DNA of 64,000 bases, from NCBI RefSeq assembly GCF_001426545.1, contig NZ_LMEZ01000005.1, positions 63,137 through 127,136 on the forward strand, given 5' to 3'. A program made the position numbers and the translations under genes. The stretch comes from Mycobacterium sp. Root135. GTDB lineage: Bacteria; Actinomycetota; Actinomycetes; Mycobacteriales; Mycobacteriaceae. Below, one piece after another: positions 18,462 to 27,378 of this stretch. The notes below the pieces were generated by a model. That model searched no databases, had not been told where the DNA came from, and saw only the letters and a program-made list of their open reading frames with translations. How positions within the stretch are numbered: the stretch's first letter is position 1; every line of letters starts with the position of its first letter.

Positions 18462-19817
18462 TCAGGGACCTCGGTCGACGAGTAGTCGTTCGGGGTGGTG
18501 GAGGTAGTTGACGCGGGCTTGTCCGACGTCGATGGGTAGCGGTGGGATCCATTCGACGACGCCGTTGCGGATCTGAACCGTCCAGCCTTCTTCGGCGAGG
18601 CGGTTGTCTCCGCCGCAGGCGAAGACCACTTCGTCGATGTCGGTTTGTCCGTTGTTCTTGGCCCAGCCGTTGGTGTGGTGGACCTGAGCCCCGTAGCCGG
18701 GGACGGTGCACCCGGGTTTGGTGCAGCCGCGGTCGCGGGCGTGCAGGATGATTCGCTGCCCGACTGAGGCGAGGCGTTTGGTGCGGCCCAGATACAAGGC
18801 TTGGTTGGTGTGCTTGTCGAACACCGCCAGATAATGGTGCGCGTGGGAGGCCATCCGGATCACGTCTGCCATCGGGAGCAGTGATCCGCCGCCGGTGACA
18901 CCTGACCCGCGCGCGGCTTCTAGGTCTTGCAGGGTGGTGGTGACGATGACGGTGACGGGCAGTCCGTTGTGCTGCCCCAGTTCACCGGAGCTCAACGCGG
19001 TGCGGGCAATCGCAATGAGCGCGTCATGGGTGCGTTGTCCGTGGTTGCGGGTGTCGTTGTCGATCTGCTCCTGACTGGGGGTGCCGGAGGTGCGGGGTTC
19101 GTGGTCGTCGGGGTTGCACATCCCGGGGGCGGCGGATTTGGACAGGCCCGGTTCCAGCGTGGCCCGTGCTTCGGGATCGAGCAGTCCGGTGATACGGCTC
19201 ATCCCGTCGGCTTGCTGCGGCCCGATCGTCACGCCCCGTTTGCGGGCTCGGTCGCGGTCGTCGGGTTCGGGTCCGTCTTGGTCGATCGCGGCGGCCAACT
19301 TCTCCGCGGCCTTGCGCACCTCGTCCGGTCCGGTGCTGGACCCGACGACCACCAACGTCTTCTCCGAGAGTTCCCGCACCTCGGGGTCCACCCGGGCGGG
19401 CAGCTTGTCCAGGAACGACCGGATCTCCGTGACGTGCTCCGGGCCGATCGAGCCGTTACCCTGCGCCGTGGCGGTGGGGGCGAGCAGCGGGTCCAGGGGT
19501 TCGCCGTTCAACGCAGTCCTCGGGCCCAGCTCCTTGGCGTCGGCCAACCGGCGCTTGGCGTCCTTGCCCGAAATCCGCAACCGCTGCACCAACACGCTTT
19601 TCAGTGACTTGGCGCCCAGCTCGACGGCGGAGGCTTCGCGTTGCAGGCGGGCGATCACCTGATGCCCCACCGCCGGCAGCTGCCAGGTGACTGTTTCCAG
19701 TTCCCCCAACAGCTCCACCAGTTCGAGGTGGGTGAACTCTTCGAAGGAGCGCTCCAGGAGTTCGGCCGCAGCGGCCTGGTACGCCGCAACTGCTGCGGTG
19801 ACCCGATCCGAACTCAT
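18462..19817 (-). CDS. 13E12-family DUF222/HNH endonuclease protein (intact copy)
   Basis: The 451-aa protein has a DUF222 region from about residue 20 to 310 and a C-terminal HNH nuclease module: GCTKPGC zinc knuckle, QVHHTNGWAKNN and the later VVFACGGDNRL. This is the REP13E12 family repeated in mycobacterial genomes. The ATG at 19817 starts MSSDRVTAAVAAYQ. A near-identical second copy, in inverted orientation and frameshifted, starts at 56086. The family's biochemical role is unproven; in M. tuberculosis some copies serve as prophage attachment sites. Confidence 0.9.
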   Translation of the reverse strand: MSSDRVTAAVAAYQAAAAELLERSFEEFTHLELVELLGELETVTWQLPAVGHQVIARLQREASAVELGAKSLKSVLVQRLRISGKDAKRRLADAKELGPRTALNGEPLDPLLAPTATAQGNGSIGPEHVTEIRSFLDKLPARVDPEVRELSEKTLVVVGSSTGPDEVRKAAEKLAAAIDQDGPEPDDRDRARKRGVTIGPQQADGMSRITGLLDPEARATLEPGLSKSAAPGMCNPDDHEPRTSGTPSQEQIDNDTRNHGQRTHDALIAIARTALSSGELGQHNGLPVTVIVTTTLQDLEAARGSGVTGGGSLLPMADVIRMASHAHHYLAVFDKHTNQALYLGRTKRLASVGQRIILHARDRGCTKPGCTVPGYGAQVHHTNGWAKNNGQTDIDEVVFACGGDNRLAEEGWTVQIRNGVVEWIPPLPIDVGQARVNYLHHPERLLVDRGP

Positions 19818-19969
19818 ACTCGAACACTAGTGCGACCCACCGACAAGAAACCCTGATCTGTGACAGCTGAAACCGAAGTGACACAGGGGGATTGGACCCG
19901 TCCCCAATTCGCTCAGAGGCGGGCACTCGCACTCCCCGGCGGAGAGCTTCGACCGTTGTCGGTCAGGAT
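18462..19969 (-). repeat. Long inverted repeat, left arm (13E12 copy 1)
   Basis: The homology with 55934-57437 covers the whole HNH gene plus about 150 bp of non-coding DNA upstream of it, ending at 19969 within GGTCAGGAT. Conservation of the non-coding part shows the repeated unit is a DNA element, not only a gene family. The arms are about 1.5 kb and inverted relative to each other. Confidence 0.85.
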
Positions 19970-20021
19970 CTGGCCGCGCATTGCACAATTACTACGTCCA
20001 CGCCCTCGAAGGGAGACACCG

Positions 20022-20669
20022 GTGAGCAAGCATTACGGCTCCATCGCGTTCACCGATGCCGTCGTCGGCGTGCAGCGCGAATACGGCAGTGACGGCTTCT
20101 ACGGCCGCAAACGAGTGCAGGGCAACGCCGCTCCCGGGATCGACGCGCTCACCGACGACGAGCGCGAGTATCTCGCCGAACGGGACAGCTTCTACCTCGC
20201 CACCGTGAGCGAGACGGGGTGGCCGTACGTCCAGTACCGCGGTGGCCCAAGGGGTTTCCTGCGCGTCGTCGACGACCACACCATCGGCTGGGCCGACTTC
20301 CGGGGCAACCTGCAATACATCAGCACCGGAAACGTCGGCGGCGACGACAGGGTCGCCATCATCGCCCTGGACTACGCGCATCAGCGGCGGTTGAAGATAT
20401 TCGGCCACGCCCGCGTCGTCACGGTCGCCGAGGACCCGGCCTTGGTCAAGAGTTTCGCGGATCCCGGCTACTCCGCCGAAGTGGAACGCGCCGTCCTCGT
20501 CACCGTCGAGGCGTTCGACTGGAACTGCCAGCAGCACATCACTCCGCGCTTCAGCGCCGCCGAACTCGAACCCCACCTCGCGCCGCTGCGCCGTCAGCTG
20601 GCAGATCTTCAGGCCGAGAACGCACGACTGCGCGAGGGACTCGGAAGCGACGATCCGTCCGCCCGTTAG
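20022..20669 (+). CDS. Pyridoxamine 5'-phosphate oxidase-like flavin-binding protein
   Basis: The 215-aa protein has the split-barrel PNPOx core: DSFYLATVSETGWPYVQYRGGPRGFLRV, then TIGWADFRGNLQYISTGN and DRVAIIALDYAHQRRLKIFGHA, followed by a C-terminal coiled segment (LAPLRRQLADLQAENARLREG). It probably binds FMN or F420; the substrate is unknown. The GTG start at 20022 has GAAGGGAG upstream. Its upstream DNA borders the 13E12 repeat boundary (19969), so its promoter lies in the 52-bp gap or inside the repeat. Confidence 0.85.
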   Translation: MSKHYGSIAFTDAVVGVQREYGSDGFYGRKRVQGNAAPGIDALTDDEREYLAERDSFYLATVSETGWPYVQYRGGPRGFLRVVDDHTIGWADFRGNLQYISTGNVGGDDRVAIIALDYAHQRRLKIFGHARVVTVAEDPALVKSFADPGYSAEVERAVLVTVEAFDWNCQQHITPRFSAAELEPHLAPLRRQLADLQAENARLREGLGSDDPSAR

Positions 20670-20722
20670 TGTGCTTTGGTCGGCCCCCAGCGAACTGACC
20701 GATAGAAAAGAAGAGCACATCT

Positions 20723-21754
20723 ATGACCGCAGCAGCAGAAACGTCGGAGCTCGAATCCCGAGTCGGCCACCACTACCAGGCTGACGGCACCTACCTGGTC
20801 GGACGCGAGAAGGTTCGCGAGTTCGCCCGTGCGGTGCAGAACTATCACCCGGCGCACTGGGACGTCGCCGCTGCCGCGGAACTGGGCTTTCCCGACGTCG
20901 TGGCCCCGCTGACCTTCACGTCGACCCCCGCCATGGCCTGCAACCAGCGCATGTTCGAGTCCGTGGTCATCGGATACGACATGTACCTGCAGACCGAAGA
21001 GGTCTTCGAGCAGCATCGGCCCATCGTGGCAGGCGACGAGCTGACGGTTGACGTCGAGCTGACGTCGGTCCGCCGGATCGCCGGTCGGGACCTGATCACC
21101 GTGACCAACACCTTCACCGACGCCGCCGGCGAGCGCGTTCACACGCTGCACACCACCGTCGTCGGCGTGACCGGTGAGGACGTCGACCCGGCGATCAGGC
21201 CGGCCATTCAGGGCGTGATGATGCACGACGTCAACCTCCTCGGCGTCGACGAGTCGGGTGCGGCGTACGAGAAGACCGTGCGGCCCGACGGCGAGGTGCG
21301 AATCTCCGACGGCGGTGCGACACGCACCCCGTCGGCGACGTCCTTCGACGACGTGACGGTCGGCGACGAGCTTCCGGTGCATCACGCCCGGCTCTCCCGC
21401 GGCGACCTGGTCAACTACGCAGGCGTGTCCGGCGACGCCAATCCGCTGCACTGGGACGAGGCCATCGCCAAGCTGGCCGGGCAGCCCGACGTCATCGCCC
21501 ACGGCATGTTGACCATGGGCCTGGGTGCCGGCTTCGGCTCCGCCTGGCTGGGCGACCCCGGCGCCGTCACCCGCTACGCGATCAGGCTGTCCCAGCCCGC
21601 CATCGTGTCGGCCTCCGGTGGCGCCGACATCGAGTTCGGCGGTCGGATCAAGTCGCTGGACCCCGCGACCCGGACCGGTGTCGCCATCGTCACTGCGAAG
21701 TCCGCGGGCCGGAAGATCTTCGGCCTGGCCACGCTGGACGTCCGCTTCCGCTGA
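20723..21754 (+). CDS. hadAB: Fused (3R)-hydroxyacyl-ACP dehydratase HadA/HadB
   Basis: The 343-aa protein joins two hot-dog domains. Residues about 10-160 resemble HadA (GHHYQADGTYLVGREKVREFARAVQNYHPAHWD). Residues about 200-343 form a HadB-like MaoC domain with the hydratase-2 motif YAGVSGDANPLHWDEAIA and the following VIAHGMLTMGLGAGF. The second domain supplies the catalytic Asp and His. These enzymes dehydrate beta-hydroxyacyl-ACP in FAS-II mycolic-acid elongation; the fused form is a mycobacterial accessory paralogue of hadABC. It follows the PNPOx-like gene by 53 bp in the same direction. Confidence 0.88.
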   Translation: MTAAAETSELESRVGHHYQADGTYLVGREKVREFARAVQNYHPAHWDVAAAAELGFPDVVAPLTFTSTPAMACNQRMFESVVIGYDMYLQTEEVFEQHRPIVAGDELTVDVELTSVRRIAGRDLITVTNTFTDAAGERVHTLHTTVVGVTGEDVDPAIRPAIQGVMMHDVNLLGVDESGAAYEKTVRPDGEVRISDGGATRTPSATSFDDVTVGDELPVHHARLSRGDLVNYAGVSGDANPLHWDEAIAKLAGQPDVIAHGMLTMGLGAGFGSAWLGDPGAVTRYAIRLSQPAIVSASGGADIEFGGRIKSLDPATRTGVAIVTAKSAGRKIFGLATLDVRFR

Positions 21755-21872
21755 CGCGTCAAGGATTCGCGGTCGCGAGGCCGGATGAATCCCGACGCGG
21801 GACGGCGTTCGACGGGGCAGACGGGTCATCTCGACTCGTTCTCCCCCTTGGGCGTTCAGAAGGAGTAGGAAC

Positions 21873-22757
21873 ATGAGCTTGGTCGACGAGTTGGTGCCCT
21901 CGCGCTACGCAGTGCAGGTCGGCGACGTCGAGGTGATGGTGATCAGCGACGGAGTGTTGCCGATAACCGCCTCCACGATGGCCACCAATGCGGCGCCCGC
22001 CGAGTTGTCGGCGTGGCTCAAGGACATGTATCTACCTCCGGAGATCACCGATTGGCCCCTCAACGTGGCCGTCGTGCGCAGCGGCGACAAGGTGATCCTC
22101 GTCGACTCCGGCCTCGGGTCGGAGTTTCCGGGCTTCCCGCGCGCCGGGCAGTTGGCGATGCGACTGGACGCCGCAGGCATCGATCCCGCCACGGTGACCG
22201 ACGTGGTGCTCACCCATCTGCACATGGATCACATCGGCGGGTTGCTCGTCGACGGGCTGCGGGGGCGCCTACGAACGGATCTGCGGGTCCACCTGGCGGC
22301 CGCGGAGGCGGACTTCTGGGAGGCACCGGACTTCTCCCGCACCGTCATGCCGGAGCCGATCCCCGAGGTGCTTCGCTCGACTGCGACGAAGTTCCTCGAC
22401 CTGTACCGCGGCCAGCTTCGACCGTTCGAGACGGAGTACGAGGTGGCACCCGGCGTGCTGATCCGCCGCACCGGCGGGCACACCCCCGGCCACAGCATCG
22501 TCCGCGTCGAATCCCGCGGCGAGGCTTTGACTTTCGCCGGCGACGCGGTGTTCCAGCCCGGATTCGAAAAGCCGGACTGGCAGAACGGTTTCGAACACGA
22601 TCCGGAGGAGTCCACCCGGGTTCGGCTGCGGCTGTTGAAGGAACTGGCCGCCACCGGTGAGCAGTTGGTTGCCACCCACCTGCCCTTCCCGTCGCTGTGT
22701 CACGTGGCCGAGGCTGGCAACGCCTTCCGTTTCGTGCCGACCAACTGGGATTACTGA
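21873..22757 (+). CDS. MBL-fold metallo-hydrolase
   Basis: The 294-aa protein has the metallo-beta-lactamase signature VLTHLHMDHIGG near residue 112, a second metal His in GGHTPGHS near residue 208, and the bridging Asp region TFAGDAVFQPG. No signal peptide is present. The fold is that of the AttM/YtnP lactonase-type group, which opens lactone rings, but substrate residues cannot be confirmed here. A GGAGTAGG ribosome site precedes the ATG. Confidence 0.88.
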   Translation: MSLVDELVPSRYAVQVGDVEVMVISDGVLPITASTMATNAAPAELSAWLKDMYLPPEITDWPLNVAVVRSGDKVILVDSGLGSEFPGFPRAGQLAMRLDAAGIDPATVTDVVLTHLHMDHIGGLLVDGLRGRLRTDLRVHLAAAEADFWEAPDFSRTVMPEPIPEVLRSTATKFLDLYRGQLRPFETEYEVAPGVLIRRTGGHTPGHSIVRVESRGEALTFAGDAVFQPGFEKPDWQNGFEHDPEESTRVRLRLLKELAATGEQLVATHLPFPSLCHVAEAGNAFRFVPTNWDY

Positions 22758-22814
22758 CTCAGCGGTGGCGGCGGGAACGTTCCACTCGGCGGGGACCCGC
22801 TGCCCCGTGGTCGT

Positions 22815-23528
22815 TCACGTCGGCACCTCCAACGTCGTGATGCGCAACCGCACCTCGTCGAGCATCTCGGGGACGGACGCGAAGTCGTCGGGGTGGATGG
22901 GCTCGCCGAAGATCACGTAGACGGTGTGGCCGAAGACCGGAAACTTCTTGTCCACGGGCAGCAATTCGTTGGCGTTCACCAGACGGACGGGGATGATCGG
23001 CACGCCCGTGCGCTTGGACAGGACCGCAACGCCGGGACGGTACGGCGCGGATTCTCCTGGCAGTACGCACTTCTGCTCGGGGAAGATGCCCACCAGGGCC
23101 CCGTCGAGCAACGCCTGCGTTGCGCTTTCCATCGCCTGCTTCCCCGACTCGGAGTCCCCTCGGACGACGGGGATCTGGCCAAGCACCTCGACGAGCCAGC
23201 GGGTCAGCGGCGACTTCCACAGTTCTGCCATGGCCATGGCGATCGCCTCTCGGCGCAGGGCCGCCAAGATGAAGAGTACGTCGACCATCGACGTGTGGTT
23301 GGCGGCCAGCAGCACCGCACCCTTGGCGGGCACCACGTCGGCGTTCACGATCGTGGTCTTGACGACGCGCGTGAATCCCAGCGTCCACAACACCAGCCGA
23401 ATGGACCACGTCACGAGCCACGCGCGCGTGCCGAGGCCGCGCGACCGGGGTCGTCCCAACCGTCGGGCCATCCGCCTCCCCAGACCCGCCAGCCCCTGCG
23501 CCCGGCGTCGCTCCCCAGTTAACCTCAT
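22815..23528 (-). CDS. 1-acylglycerol-3-phosphate acyltransferase (PlsC family)
   Basis: The 237-aa membrane-associated protein has the acyltransferase motif NHTSMVD near residue 88, then REAIAMAMAELWKSPLTRWLVEVLGQIPVVRGD and the glycerolipid-binding FPEQKCVLPGE, followed by PIIPVRLVN. It would transfer an acyl chain to lysophosphatidate in phospholipid synthesis. A very basic N-terminus (RRRAQGL, RRLGRPRSRG) precedes a hydrophobic segment. The start is the ATG at 23528, but the arginine-rich lead leaves room for a later start. Confidence 0.9.
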   Translation of the reverse strand: MRLTGERRRAQGLAGLGRRMARRLGRPRSRGLGTRAWLVTWSIRLVLWTLGFTRVVKTTIVNADVVPAKGAVLLAANHTSMVDVLFILAALRREAIAMAMAELWKSPLTRWLVEVLGQIPVVRGDSESGKQAMESATQALLDGALVGIFPEQKCVLPGESAPYRPGVAVLSKRTGVPIIPVRLVNANELLPVDKKFPVFGHTVYVIFGEPIHPDDFASVPEMLDEVRLRITTLEVPT

Positions 23529-23809
23529 GGCGTGAGCTGCAACTGCGATGACGGCACCGCTGAACGGGGTTCGTTGTCGCGGCGGTCCCTGCTGGCGGCG
23601 TCGAAGTCGACCGCCGTCGGCGCGGCCGTGGTGAGCACGTCGGCACCCGCGACGGCCAGCCCGCAGGAGGCTCCCGCAACCCTGCCGGAGAAGGCTCTGG
23701 TCACCCTTGGCGTCCAGGCGGCGACGACCTCTACCAAATCGATTGCGGCTTGGGCTCGTTGAATGCCTTCACCAACGCCGGGTTTACGCGTCAAGAGGAT
23801 GTTCATCAC
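23529..23809. other. Low-information gap with possible gene remnants
   Basis: Both strands are open here (as is usual at this GC), and neither translation is convincing. The plus strand from GTG 23532 would give 76 aa beginning with a Tat-like SRRSLLAA motif and an Ala/Thr-rich stretch, but nothing recognisable follows. The region borders a decayed amidohydrolase gene and is probably degenerate sequence. Confidence 0.3.
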
Positions 23810-24290
23810 TCACCTCATTTGCAGGCCGGGGAACTTGTCGAGCAGCCCGGAGTAGACGAGCCGCAGCACGTGCGTGCCCATTTCGGCAGCAAAGCCCCAC
23901 GATGCGAGATGCATGCCGTTCGAGACGTACGGTGCGAACCACGCGTCCATCACGGCGGGGTCCGGCGTCGTCGGGTGCAGATAGATCGGTGCGCCCGGCG
24001 ACTCGGCACAGGCGAACAACGGCTCGTAGGCCGGGTCGTCGAGGTAGCGACCCTGGCAGTGCCCGTTGAGCAGGCCACCAGCCATCCCCAATTCGGTGTC
24101 CGCACACTGGAATTCCCGCGCCGCGGCGTTGGGATCCTATGTTGCCAAGGTGGCGAAGCCGCCAAATCGTTTGGGGCGAGCGCGCACCGACTCGGCGAGG
24201 TCGTCGTTCGCGGACCTAGGTCGACGGCACGGGTGGCGTCCGGTTCGTCCTGAACACCCGGGTCGCCGGACCCCCCGTGTTCCACCAGGT
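23810..24290 (-). pseudogene. Decayed amidohydrolase-2 family gene
   Basis: Reading leftward, fragments of one amidohydrolase are visible in different frames: PGVQDEPDATRAVDL, then after a frameshift RSANDDLAESVRARPKRFGG and FATLAT, an in-frame TAG, then DPNAAAREF, GGLLNGHCQGRYLDD, APIYLHPTTPDP and WGFAAEMGTHVLRLVYSG. The order is exactly that of the family (2,3-dihydroxybenzoate or carboxyvanillate decarboxylase type). The N-terminus with its metal-binding EEH and the C-terminal ILGHMGE part are missing. One frameshift, at least one stop and both ends lost mean it is not functional. Confidence 0.75.
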
Positions 24291-24374
24291 GCGTACCGGG
24301 CAGCCCGAAGCGCGAACCGACCAGCCGGACCTCCGTCATGATCGGCGTGTGCCGACCACCGCGGGGTCGACCGG

Positions 24375-24947
24375 CTAGCGGGAAGGCGCCAACGCGAGAA
24401 GCGGACCGCGCACCCATGCGTCGACCTGAGCTTGGCCGGCGAGGCGGACGACGTCGGGACCGCTTACTTGCTGGGCTACCGCGAGAGCTTCGCGCTCTCG
24501 CTTGCGGTGCGTACGCCAGGACCAGCGGACGATGTGATCGGGGTCCGTGAAGATGGTTCGCAGGGGTGGCTCGTAGTTACCGTTCCACAGTTCGACGTGG
24601 TGGATGTGTCGTCGCAAAGTCCGGCGCACCACCCGTTGGGTAACCGTCCATCTGTTGTGGTTCAGCCAGACAAGCGCGTCGGCGCGACTCGATAGCAGAG
24701 ACCGCACCTGTGCGTACTGCCATTCGATGACCCAGGCTGGGCCAGAGGTGAATTGGTCGACGTCGGCAGCGAACGTCGACCGGGGTATCCAGTTACGACC
24801 GTGGTGCAACGAATCCAGTTCGACCGTCGGCAGTCGGAGCGTCTCGCTGATCGTTTCTCGCAGTGTGCTCTTGCCTGCGCCGGACGGCCCGGTGATCAGG
24901 ATGCGCCGAGTCGTGAGAGGAAGGGGATCCTCGGGGCCGAGCAGCAC
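24375..24947 (-). CDS. P-loop nucleotide kinase-like protein (FlaR/AdK-like)
   Basis: The protein, about 190 aa, has a strong Walker A, ILITGPSGAGKST, near its N-terminus, an acidic DSLHHGRNW substrate loop, and an Arg-rich lid (VVRRTLRRHIHH, RTHRKRERE). This pattern is that of small adenylate-kinase-like or DNA-topology-modulation (FlaR) proteins, which phosphorylate an unknown small molecule. The GTG at 24947 is chosen because it just precedes the conserved beta-strand; the frame stays open to 25061, so the start is uncertain. Confidence 0.75.
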   Translation of the reverse strand: MLLGPEDPLPLTTRRILITGPSGAGKSTLRETISETLRLPTVELDSLHHGRNWIPRSTFAADVDQFTSGPAWVIEWQYAQVRSLLSSRADALVWLNHNRWTVTQRVVRRTLRRHIHHVELWNGNYEPPLRTIFTDPDHIVRWSWRTHRKREREALAVAQQVSGPDVVRLAGQAQVDAWVRGPLLALAPSR

Positions 24948-25263
24948 GGACGACAATCTATCGGGGTGCTCGGCCCCGTCACTACCCGCGGGCGTGAGGT
25001 GATGCCGAGCACCGGCGGGTTCTCGTCGACGCGGCCGGGTCGTGACCGCCGGTCGGGGCACCTGCCGCCACAGCCCGTCAACGAACGATGACGATCGTCA
25101 ACGATTGATGACGCGCGTGAGCGCGTCCCCTACCCGGAGACCGAGCGCCCCCTGGTTTGTTCGCCCCGACGACGGGTACGACGACTGGCGTGAGCAGACC
25201 GATGACGGTGGTGACCGTTGCCTCCGCGCCGGTTCGGCGATCTCCGACCCACGAGGAGCGCGA
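24948..25263. promoter_or_regulatory. Divergent intergenic region with two tandem palindromes
   Basis: This 316-bp gap between the P-loop gene (leftward) and the SRPBCC gene (rightward) holds two 18-bp near-palindromes, CGTCAACGAACGATGACG at 25076-25093 and CGTCAACGATTGATGACG at 25096-25113, spaced 20 bp start to start. Their junction forms a perfect TGACGATCGTCA. They look like a double operator; no adjacent regulator gene is seen. Confidence 0.55.
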
Positions 25264-25746
25264 ATGACGGACCACCCGCCAGGAGTCGAGAGTCAGCTCA
25301 CCGTCAGGCGCGACACCACGGCCAGTCGGCAACGGGTGTGGGACGTGATGGCCGACGGCTGGACCTATTCGCAGTGGGTCGTGGGCAACAGCCGCATGCG
25401 CGCCGTGTCGCCGGACTGGCCGACTGCGGGCAGCACCATCCATCACTCGGTTGGCGTGTGGCCGCTCCTACTCGACGACCAGACGGTGGTCGAGGAGTGC
25501 GTGCCGCAGGAGCGGCTGGTGCTGCTGGCGAAGGGGCGACCGCTCGGGAAGGCACGGATTACGCTGTGCCTCTTCGACATCGAGGGGGCTGGCTGTCGAA
25601 TCGAGATGGCCGAGGTTCCCGTCGGCGCACCGATGGGCTGGGTGCCCGACCGGCTGGCACTGGCGGCGGCCATCCCACGCAACCGCGAATGCACGTGGAG
25701 GCTGGCGGCGCTCGCCGAACGCAAGGTCTCCGACGGCGGGGATTAG
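25264..25746 (+). CDS. SRPBCC (polyketide cyclase/START-like) protein
   Basis: The 160-aa protein has the start of a START/Bet v 1 fold: VRRDTTASRQRVWDVMADGWTYSQWV, then SVGVWPLLLDDQTVVEE and a final CTWRLAALAERK helix. Such proteins hold hydrophobic ligands; no catalytic motif is seen. The ATG at 25264 has GAGGAGC just upstream. The tandem palindromes at 25076-25113 lie about 150 bp upstream. Confidence 0.82.
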   Translation: MTDHPPGVESQLTVRRDTTASRQRVWDVMADGWTYSQWVVGNSRMRAVSPDWPTAGSTIHHSVGVWPLLLDDQTVVEECVPQERLVLLAKGRPLGKARITLCLFDIEGAGCRIEMAEVPVGAPMGWVPDRLALAAAIPRNRECTWRLAALAERKVSDGGD

Positions 25747-25790
25747 GCCCTAGGGAATAGCGTGCGCCAGCTCACGTGTTGGGTCAGACC

Positions 25791-26216
25791 ATGAGGCACT
25801 TCACCGAAGATGAGCGACGTCGGTTTCTCGAGGACAAGCGGGTCGGCGTGTTGTCGGTGGCCGCGGACAACGGCCGACCGCCCGCCAGTGTGCCGATTTG
25901 GTATGACTACACCGCCGACGGCCACATCCGGATCAACACGGGGACGAACTCACGCAAGACGCGTCTGATCGAGCAGGCCGGTGCGGTGACGATGGTCGTG
26001 CAGCGCGAGGAGCCGCCCTATCAGTACGTCGTCGTCGAGGGCACGGTCGTGGACACCAGCCCAGCGCCACTAGAGGTGAGGGAGGCCATCGCCATCCGCT
26101 ACCTCGGCGACGAGGGCGGACGTGCCTTCGTCGAGGGCATGGGTGACACGCCGAGCACCCTGTTCACCGTGCGGCCAGACCGCTGGATCACCGCCGACTT
26201 CGCCGGGGACGTGTAG
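25791..26216 (+). CDS. PNPOx-family flavin/F420-binding protein
   Basis: The 141-aa split-barrel protein begins MRHFTEDERRRFLED and has KRVGVLSVAADNGRPPASVPIWYDY, RINTGTNSRKTRLIEQ and ERRP-type AVTMVVQREEPPYQYVVVEG, as in PPOX-class F420- or FMN-dependent enzymes common in mycobacteria. The ATG at 25791 begins the conserved region; a GTG 15 bp upstream is possible. It converges with the aminotransferase gene; the two stops are one base apart. Confidence 0.85.
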   Translation: MRHFTEDERRRFLEDKRVGVLSVAADNGRPPASVPIWYDYTADGHIRINTGTNSRKTRLIEQAGAVTMVVQREEPPYQYVVVEGTVVDTSPAPLEVREAIAIRYLGDEGGRAFVEGMGDTPSTLFTVRPDRWITADFAGDV

Positions 26217-26217
26217 C

Positions 26218-27378
26218 TCAGCCGTTCCGCACCGCGTCGACCACGCGGGTGCAGACCAGGTCGACGACGTCGTCGGTCATGGCCGTCGACAAGGCGAGCA
26301 GCCCGTTTGTGCCTGCCAGCACGCCCGCCTCGTAGAGCCGCCACCACGTCGCGGTCGTGTCCTCGACCATCACGCGAAGCAGTGACCCATGGCCGTTGAC
26401 GGTCAATCCGGCGTCGGTCAGCTGCTGACGCAGCCGGTCACCCTTGCCGTTGAGCGCCGCCACGTCGGCGTCGGCGAATCGACGAAGGGCGACCATGCCC
26501 GCGGCCATCGTGACCGGGTTGGCGCTGAACGTCCCGCCCCATCCGACCGGCCCGTCACCCAGGGGGCTGAAGGCAGCCAGCACGTCGGCCCGTCCGCCGA
26601 CGGCGCCGACCGGGAACCCGCCGCCGATGACCTTGCCCAGCGCGACCAGATCTGGCGATATGCCATAGGACTGGTGAAACCCGCCGACCCCTAGGCGGAA
26701 GGTGATCACTTCGTCGACGGCCAGCAGAGCTCCGTGGGCGGTGCTCAACGACCTTGCTGCCGTAGCGAACTCGCGGGACACCGGCCGCAGGCCCGCGCGG
26801 TTCGGCATCAGGTCCAACAGGATCGCGGCGACGCGGTCACCGTGATGCCGCATGGCGTCCTCCAGGGCCCCGACGTCGTTCTGCGGCAGGACGATCGAGC
26901 CGTCCACGGCGCTGCGGGGAACACCGCGTGCGTCGGTGGACACCACACCGTCGTACGTGCCGTGATAGCTGCCGTCGAACCGCACCACGACGTCGCGGCC
27001 CGTGTGGGCACGCGCACCGCGGATGAGCATCATGACGGCCTCGGTGCCAGAGTTGCAGAAACGCCACTGCGGCAGCCCGATTCGTGACCCGAGTGCCTCG
27101 GCCATCTCGACTTCGTGGGCCGTTGGCAGTCCGAACGCGGTCCCGTTGGCGGCTACCGATGCCACCGCCGCGAGGATCTCGGGGTCGGCGTGCCCGTGGA
27201 TCAGCGCGGTGTAGTTGTTGTTGCAGTCGATCGTCCGGTGTCCAGCCGAGTCGACGACGTACGGGCCCTCACCCTTGACGGCGTAGGGCGGGTGCGGTCT
27301 GACGAACAGCGTCGACCGCGTGTTGCCGCCCGGCATCACGTCGACGGCGCGGGCGAAGAGCGCGTCGGCCTCGGTCAT
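26218..27378 (-). CDS. Class III aminotransferase (glutamate-1-semialdehyde aminomutase-like)
   Basis: The 386-aa PLP enzyme has FCNSGTEAVMMLIRGARAHTGR (phosphate-binding), LLAVDEVITFRLG (Asp for the pyridine nitrogen) and the PLP lysine in ALGKVIGGGFPVGAVGG near residue 245. The overall pattern is closest to HemL-like aminotransferases, but the operon context (FAD oxidoreductase, then P5CDH-like aldehyde dehydrogenase) indicates a catabolic role on an amino acid or amine. The ATG at 27378 overlaps the aldehyde dehydrogenase stop in ATGA. It is the last gene of the operon. Confidence 0.88.
   Translation of the reverse strand: MTEADALFARAVDVMPGGNTRSTLFVRPHPPYAVKGEGPYVVDSAGHRTIDCNNNYTALIHGHADPEILAAVASVAANGTAFGLPTAHEVEMAEALGSRIGLPQWRFCNSGTEAVMMLIRGARAHTGRDVVVRFDGSYHGTYDGVVSTDARGVPRSAVDGSIVLPQNDVGALEDAMRHHGDRVAAILLDLMPNRAGLRPVSREFATAARSLSTAHGALLAVDEVITFRLGVGGFHQSYGISPDLVALGKVIGGGFPVGAVGGRADVLAAFSPLGDGPVGWGGTFSANPVTMAAGMVALRRFADADVAALNGKGDRLRQQLTDAGLTVNGHGSLLRVMVEDTTATWWRLYEAGVLAGTNGLLALSTAMTDDVVDLVCTRVVDAVRNG

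Noticed and set aside
23525..23809. Minus-strand 94-aa frame next to plsC
   Set aside because: No conserved motif, and it overlaps the plsC start; more likely degenerate DNA.
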